Of a stretch of 64,000 nt of DNA, positions 63,362 through 64,000 are shown in pieces (the stretch's first letter is position 1; every line of letters begins with the position of its first letter). Source of the stretch: Shewanella polaris (lineage in GTDB: Bacteria; Pseudomonadota; Gammaproteobacteria; Enterobacterales; Shewanellaceae). The notes below the pieces were generated by a model. The model worked only from the letters and a program-made list of their open reading frames with translations, did no database searches and had not been told where the DNA came from. Where the stretch lies: contig NZ_CP041036.1 in the NCBI RefSeq assembly GCF_006385555.1, forward strand, positions 1,488,001-1,552,000, read 5' to 3'. The translations under genes were made by a program, and so were the position numbers.

Positions 63362-64000
63362 ATGAGTCATGTGGACACCGAAGTACGTCCAAGTAACTTC
63401 ATTCGTAATATTATAGACGAAGACCTAAAAAGCGGTAAGCATAACGAAGTTCATACTCGTTTCCCGCCAGAACCTAATGGTTTTTTACACATAGGACACG
63501 CTAAGTCTATTTGTTTAAATTTTGGTATTGCAAAAGATTACCAAGGTCAATGTAACTTACGTTTTGATGATACTAACCCTGAAAAAGAAGACATTAACTA
63601 TGTGAAGTCAATTCAGGAAGATGTGCGTTGGTTAGGTTTTGAATGGTCTGGCGATATCCGTTATTCATCCAATTATTTTGACCAATTACATCAGTATGCT
63701 GTTGAGTTAATCACTAAAGGTCTTGCTTATGTTTGTTTCCTAAACGGGGAACAAACCAGAGAATATCGTGGCACCTTGAAAGAGCCAGGAAAAGACAGTC
63801 CTTACCGTGACACCAGTGTTGAAGACAACCTCGCATTATTTGAAAAAATGCGTAAAGGCGAATTCAAAGAAGGTGAATGTGCTCTGCGTGCTAAAATTGA
63901 TATGGCATCTTCTTTTATGTGCATGCGGGATCCGGTTATTTATCGTATCCGATTTGCACATCATCATCAAACAGGTGATAAGTGGTGCATTTACCCAATG
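63362..64000 (+). CDS. glnS: Glutaminyl-tRNA synthetase (3' truncated by window)
   Basis: 213 codons are present, open to the window end. The class I signature HIGH is in [14 protein letters not shown] (about 35-48), and the Gln-specific [10 protein letters not shown] follows (about 66). [15 protein letters not shown] at the N-terminus is typical of GlnRS rather than GluRS. It charges tRNA-Gln. AGAGGA lies just upstream of ATG 63362. The full-length enzyme would extend another 340 or so residues. Confidence 0.97.
   Translation, partial: MSHVDTEVRPSNFIRNIIDEDLKSGKHNEVHTRFPPEPNGFLHIGHAKSICLNFGIAKDYQGQCNLRFDDTNPEKEDINYVKSIQEDVRWLGFEWSGDIRYSSNYFDQLHQYAVELITKGLAYVCFLNGEQTREYRGTLKEPGKDSPYRDTSVEDNLALFEKMRKGEFKEGECALRAKIDMASSFMCMRDPVIYRIRFAHHHQTGDKWCIYPM

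Overview
The window looks like chromosomal DNA from a marine gammaproteobacterium, very probably Shewanella. The reasons are gene content and order: an outer-membrane decaheme electron conduit (MtrC/MtrA/MtrB type), a PanP-type aspartate decarboxylase, the DUF3450/TtpC/ExbB/ExbD/TonB/TPR operon, an SO_0444-type metal permease, and gammaproteobacterial neighbourhoods such as rmf-fabA-ycbZ, uvrY-uvrC-pgsA-glyW-cysT-leuZ and divergent dinG/polB. Most of it is housekeeping with moderately AT-rich spacers. There is one decayed insertion sequence and no prophage, integron or CRISPR array.

Layout. 1-2000: end of a rhodanese gene, then five initiator tRNA-fMet genes on the minus strand interleaved with decayed tRNA copies. 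2033-8236: rlmKL, a glutaredoxin-like gene, uup and a DUF3466 surface/secreted protein. 8470-11161: rmf facing fabA and a Lon-like protease. 11353-11800: tRNA-Ser with three decayed inverted copies. 11880-14042: LysR regulator and divergent lrgA/lrgB (cidA/cidB) holin-like pair. 14114-16703: metal/metalloid efflux operon (permease, glutamine amidotransferase, small membrane protein, ArsR) with a palindromic operator. 17354-21092: a diguanylate cyclase and an unknown lipoprotein. 21903-26316: yjbQ, uvrY, uvrC, pgsA and tRNA-Gly/Cys/Leu. 26402-32109: panP, then a glycerate cluster (glycerate kinase, GntP-type permease, CdaR). 32417-37570: the mtrC-mtrA-mtrB-like operon. 38354-46637: SRP RNA, ComFB, a histone-deacetylase-like protein, DUF2057, priC, a TauE-like exporter, dinG and polB. 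47289-56942: a TonB-dependent receptor, a dead IS1595-type element and the TonB2-like energising operon. 57573-64000: DUF885 lipoprotein, ppiC, a GNAT acetyltransferase, feoAB and the start of glnS.

How the parts fit. Several transport and respiration units share a theme of metal and electron traffic: extracellular electron transfer (mtr), ferrous iron uptake (feoAB), a TonB-energised receptor and metal efflux. Regulatory sites can be read directly: a LexA box between dinG and polB, a FabR-like palindrome before fabA, a CdaR-type inverted repeat before the glycerate permease, a three-half-site operator before the efflux operon, and two related palindromes before the TonB operon.

The most unusual feature is shared by all three tRNA loci. 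Each carries decayed tRNA copies in which the middle of the tRNA is replaced by a similar short AT-rich core, in the same orientation relative to the tRNA. Nine copies of three different tRNA species show it. This looks like a lineage-specific family of tRNA-derived chimeric repeats and is the best candidate here for something undescribed.
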